This document shows positions 6,018-7,208 of a stretch of DNA of 7,208 nucleotides, piece after piece. The translations under genes were made by a program, and so were the position numbers. Each line of letters starts with the position of its first letter. Position 1 is the first letter of the stretch. The notes below the pieces were generated by a model that did no database searches, was not told where the DNA came from, and saw nothing but the letters and a program-made list of their open reading frames with translations. The DNA is from Leptolyngbya sp. SIO4C5 (lineage in GTDB: Bacteria; Cyanobacteriota; Cyanobacteriia; Phormidesmidales; Phormidesmidaceae), in contig JAAHIC010000216.1 in NCBI GenBank assembly GCA_010671965.1, positions 1-7,208 of the forward strand. The letters are read 5' to 3'.

Positions 6018-7133
6018 ATGATCAATATACAAAGCTTAGATGACGTCGCTGATTGCCGGTACTGCTCGCAAGTCTCTAAGGCCAATGGTGAAGACCCTGT
6101 CGGCTCAGCCCAGACCGTCGATTATTGGCTGCTGGTGGAAGTCAAGCAGCCCTGGCCCAAGTCGATGTTTGCCGAACACCCGCTCATTGCTCAGGTCATC
6201 GCTACGGTTGAGAAACTGATTTTTAAGCGAGGCCGGGTGATGATGCCCGCAGCGATCGCCCCCGATCCTGATTATTCGACACCAGGTTACACCCGCGTCA
6301 TCTACTATCATCGACCTGATGAACCATTTGCTCAATATGTCAAACAAGAATACTGGGTACCCGATGAACAGGCCGGTCCGCTGGTTTTAGCCCTGTTGAA
6401 CCGGCTGTTAGGAAAAACGGCTGATCTTTCCCCGTTTGCACCGTATGAGCAAGCCACTCAAAATATACGCGAAATGCTGGTTTGCACCCATACGCAGATT
6501 GATCTGGCCTGTGGTCGATTTGGAACACCGCTCTATCGTCAGCTCCGTCAAACCTACGCTCAGCCTGATAGCTCTCTGCGGGTTTGGCAAAGCACTCACT
6601 TTGGTGGACATCAGTTTGCTCCGACTCTGGTTGATTTGCCTACAGGGCATTTCTGGGGACATTTAGAATTAGGCAGTCTGCCCCAGCTTGTTGAACGAAC
6701 CGGCGACCACCGGCAGATGAAGCGGTTTTATCGGGGGTGGTCGGGCTGCACTCGATTTGAGCAAATTGCTGAGCGAGAAGCTTGGATGCAGGTGGGGTGG
6801 GATTGGTTTGCTTACCCGAAGCGCATCCGCACTAAAGGCAAAGGACTGACGGGTAAGAAACGCTGGCTTTATTCAATACTGCGCTGGATACCGATTAAGC
6901 TGTTACAGCTCTGGCTAGAGCGCTGGACAGATGATGCTAGCTGGGCAACCATCAAAATTACCTACACAGCTCCTCACAAGCAAGGCGACTATCAAATCAC
7001 GGTTGAGGAAAAAGGAGAGGTGATCAGTGCTCGTAACTCGGTCGCTGAAAAAAATCAGAAAATCTCAACCCTATCGGTCAAGCAATATCAGATCAGCCAG
7101 TGCACAGCCTTTACCGAAAAAGCGCATACCTGA
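6018..7133 (+). CDS. Suc/Fer-like thioredoxin-fold [2Fe-2S] ferredoxin, candidate siderophore reductase
   Basis: A 371-residue soluble protein of the sucrase/ferredoxin-like family (PF06999). The N-terminus carries CRYC (13-16), then EDPVGSAQTVDYWLLVEV (25-42), the family's opening pattern. The second half holds C156-X8-C165 (CTHTQIDLAC) and H194-X3-H198 (HFGGH). That spacing matches the cluster ligands of yeast Apd1/Aim32, thioredoxin-like ferredoxins with bis-histidinyl [2Fe-2S] coordination. LPTGHFWG (207-214) follows, as in relatives. A basic, aromatic stretch (267-303) may form an amphipathic helix, and a beta-rich tail ends the protein. Despite the family name, a role in sucrose breakdown is not indicated. 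In this setting, reduction of the imported ferric siderophore is the best guess. An in-frame TGA at 6000-6002 rules out a longer ATG-started form. The AGGA at 6014-6017 abuts the ATG, closer than a normal ribosome site. The gene is transcribed away from the exporter. Confidence 0.9.
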   Translation: MINIQSLDDVADCRYCSQVSKANGEDPVGSAQTVDYWLLVEVKQPWPKSMFAEHPLIAQVIATVEKLIFKRGRVMMPAAIAPDPDYSTPGYTRVIYYHRPDEPFAQYVKQEYWVPDEQAGPLVLALLNRLLGKTADLSPFAPYEQATQNIREMLVCTHTQIDLACGRFGTPLYRQLRQTYAQPDSSLRVWQSTHFGGHQFAPTLVDLPTGHFWGHLELGSLPQLVERTGDHRQMKRFYRGWSGCTRFEQIAEREAWMQVGWDWFAYPKRIRTKGKGLTGKKRWLYSILRWIPIKLLQLWLERWTDDASWATIKITYTAPHKQGDYQITVEEKGEVISARNSVAEKNQKISTLSVKQYQISQCTAFTEKAHT

Positions 7134-7174
7134 TAGGCCTTAAAACCGTAGAATTCTCTAGAGTCTCCCAAAAA

Positions 7175-7208
7175 TAGTGCTTTTGCCCTATCAAAGGTAC
7201 GAGCACTA
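7175..7208 (-). terminator. Possible intrinsic terminator for a minus-strand gene beyond the right edge
   Basis: Arms TAGTGCT (7175-7181) and AGCACTA (7202-7208) can pair, with an inner TTTG/CAAA (7182-7185 and 7192-7195) extending one side of the stem. On the minus strand the hairpin is followed by a run of T (complement of AAAAA, 7170-7174), as in a Rho-independent terminator. The stem has few G-C pairs and the window ends at its base, so the full structure cannot be judged. A second, distant inverted repeat (TGATAGG 7131-7137, CCTATCA 7187-7193) competes with it. Confidence 0.33.

Noticed and set aside
6105..6666. Several short open frames on both strands within the ferredoxin gene
   Set aside because: All overlap the region encoding the conserved CX8C and HX3H motifs and have no ribosome sites or recognisable products.
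6018..7133. Annotation as a sucrose-cleaving enzyme, from the family name Suc/Fer-like
   Set aside because: No glycoside hydrolase motif is present, whereas the Cys and His ligand spacing fits a thioredoxin-like [2Fe-2S] ferredoxin.
1..7208. CRISPR array, tRNA/rRNA, insertion sequence or attachment site
   Set aside because: I saw no regularly spaced repeats, no tRNA-like TTCRANY arm context, no transposase motifs and no terminal inverted repeats with target duplications.

Overview
The window looks like a cyanobacterial iron-siderophore locus. Five copies of the HIP1 octamer GCGATCGC (2952, 3994, 5292, 5646, 6252) in 7.2 kb, against about 0.1 expected by chance, point to a cyanobacterium. So does the AMIN domain ahead of a TonB-dependent receptor. 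The codon use and moderately GC-rich coding sequence would suit a filamentous or Leptolyngbya-like strain, but the genus cannot be fixed from this sequence.

Layout, left to right. (1) 1-122, minus: the first 40 codons of a type II thioesterase of the NRPS/PKS editing kind, cut by the window edge. (2) 123-460: a divergent intergenic region with a good sigma-70-type promoter (TTGAGA, 17 nt, TAAAAT), candidate Fur boxes and a leader of about 194 nt. (3) 461-3178, plus: a 905-residue outer-membrane siderophore receptor (signal peptide, AMIN, plug, beta barrel). (4) 3186-4145, plus: a ferric-siderophore-binding lipoprotein of the FecB/FhuD class, 7 bp downstream and probably in the same operon. 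(5) 4142-5767, minus: a SyrD/PvdE-type ABC exporter with fused membrane and ATPase domains, meeting the lipoprotein gene tail to tail with a 4-bp overlap. (6) 5768-6017: a second divergent promoter region with AT-rich palindromes and Fur-like boxes. (7) 6018-7133, plus: a Suc/Fer-like thioredoxin-fold ferredoxin with the CX8C plus HX3H pattern of bis-histidinyl [2Fe-2S] proteins. (8) 7134-7208: an apparently non-coding tail ending in a hairpin that may be a terminator for a minus-strand gene beyond the edge.

Read together, the genes describe a siderophore cycle. A nonribosomal peptide synthetase (inferred from the thioesterase, not in the window) would make the siderophore, and the SyrD/PvdE-like pump would export it or its precursor. 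The TonB-dependent receptor would recover the ferric form across the outer membrane and the lipoprotein would carry it across the periplasm. The Suc/Fer protein is a plausible reductase that releases iron in the cytoplasm. No inner-membrane FecCD permease, FecE ATPase, TonB/ExbBD, regulator or assembly-line gene is visible here. All four transcription units have a TGAGAAT-like Fur half-site upstream of the start, suggesting joint repression by iron. The best leads are the implied NRPS cluster to the left and the proposed [2Fe-2S] siderophore reductase.
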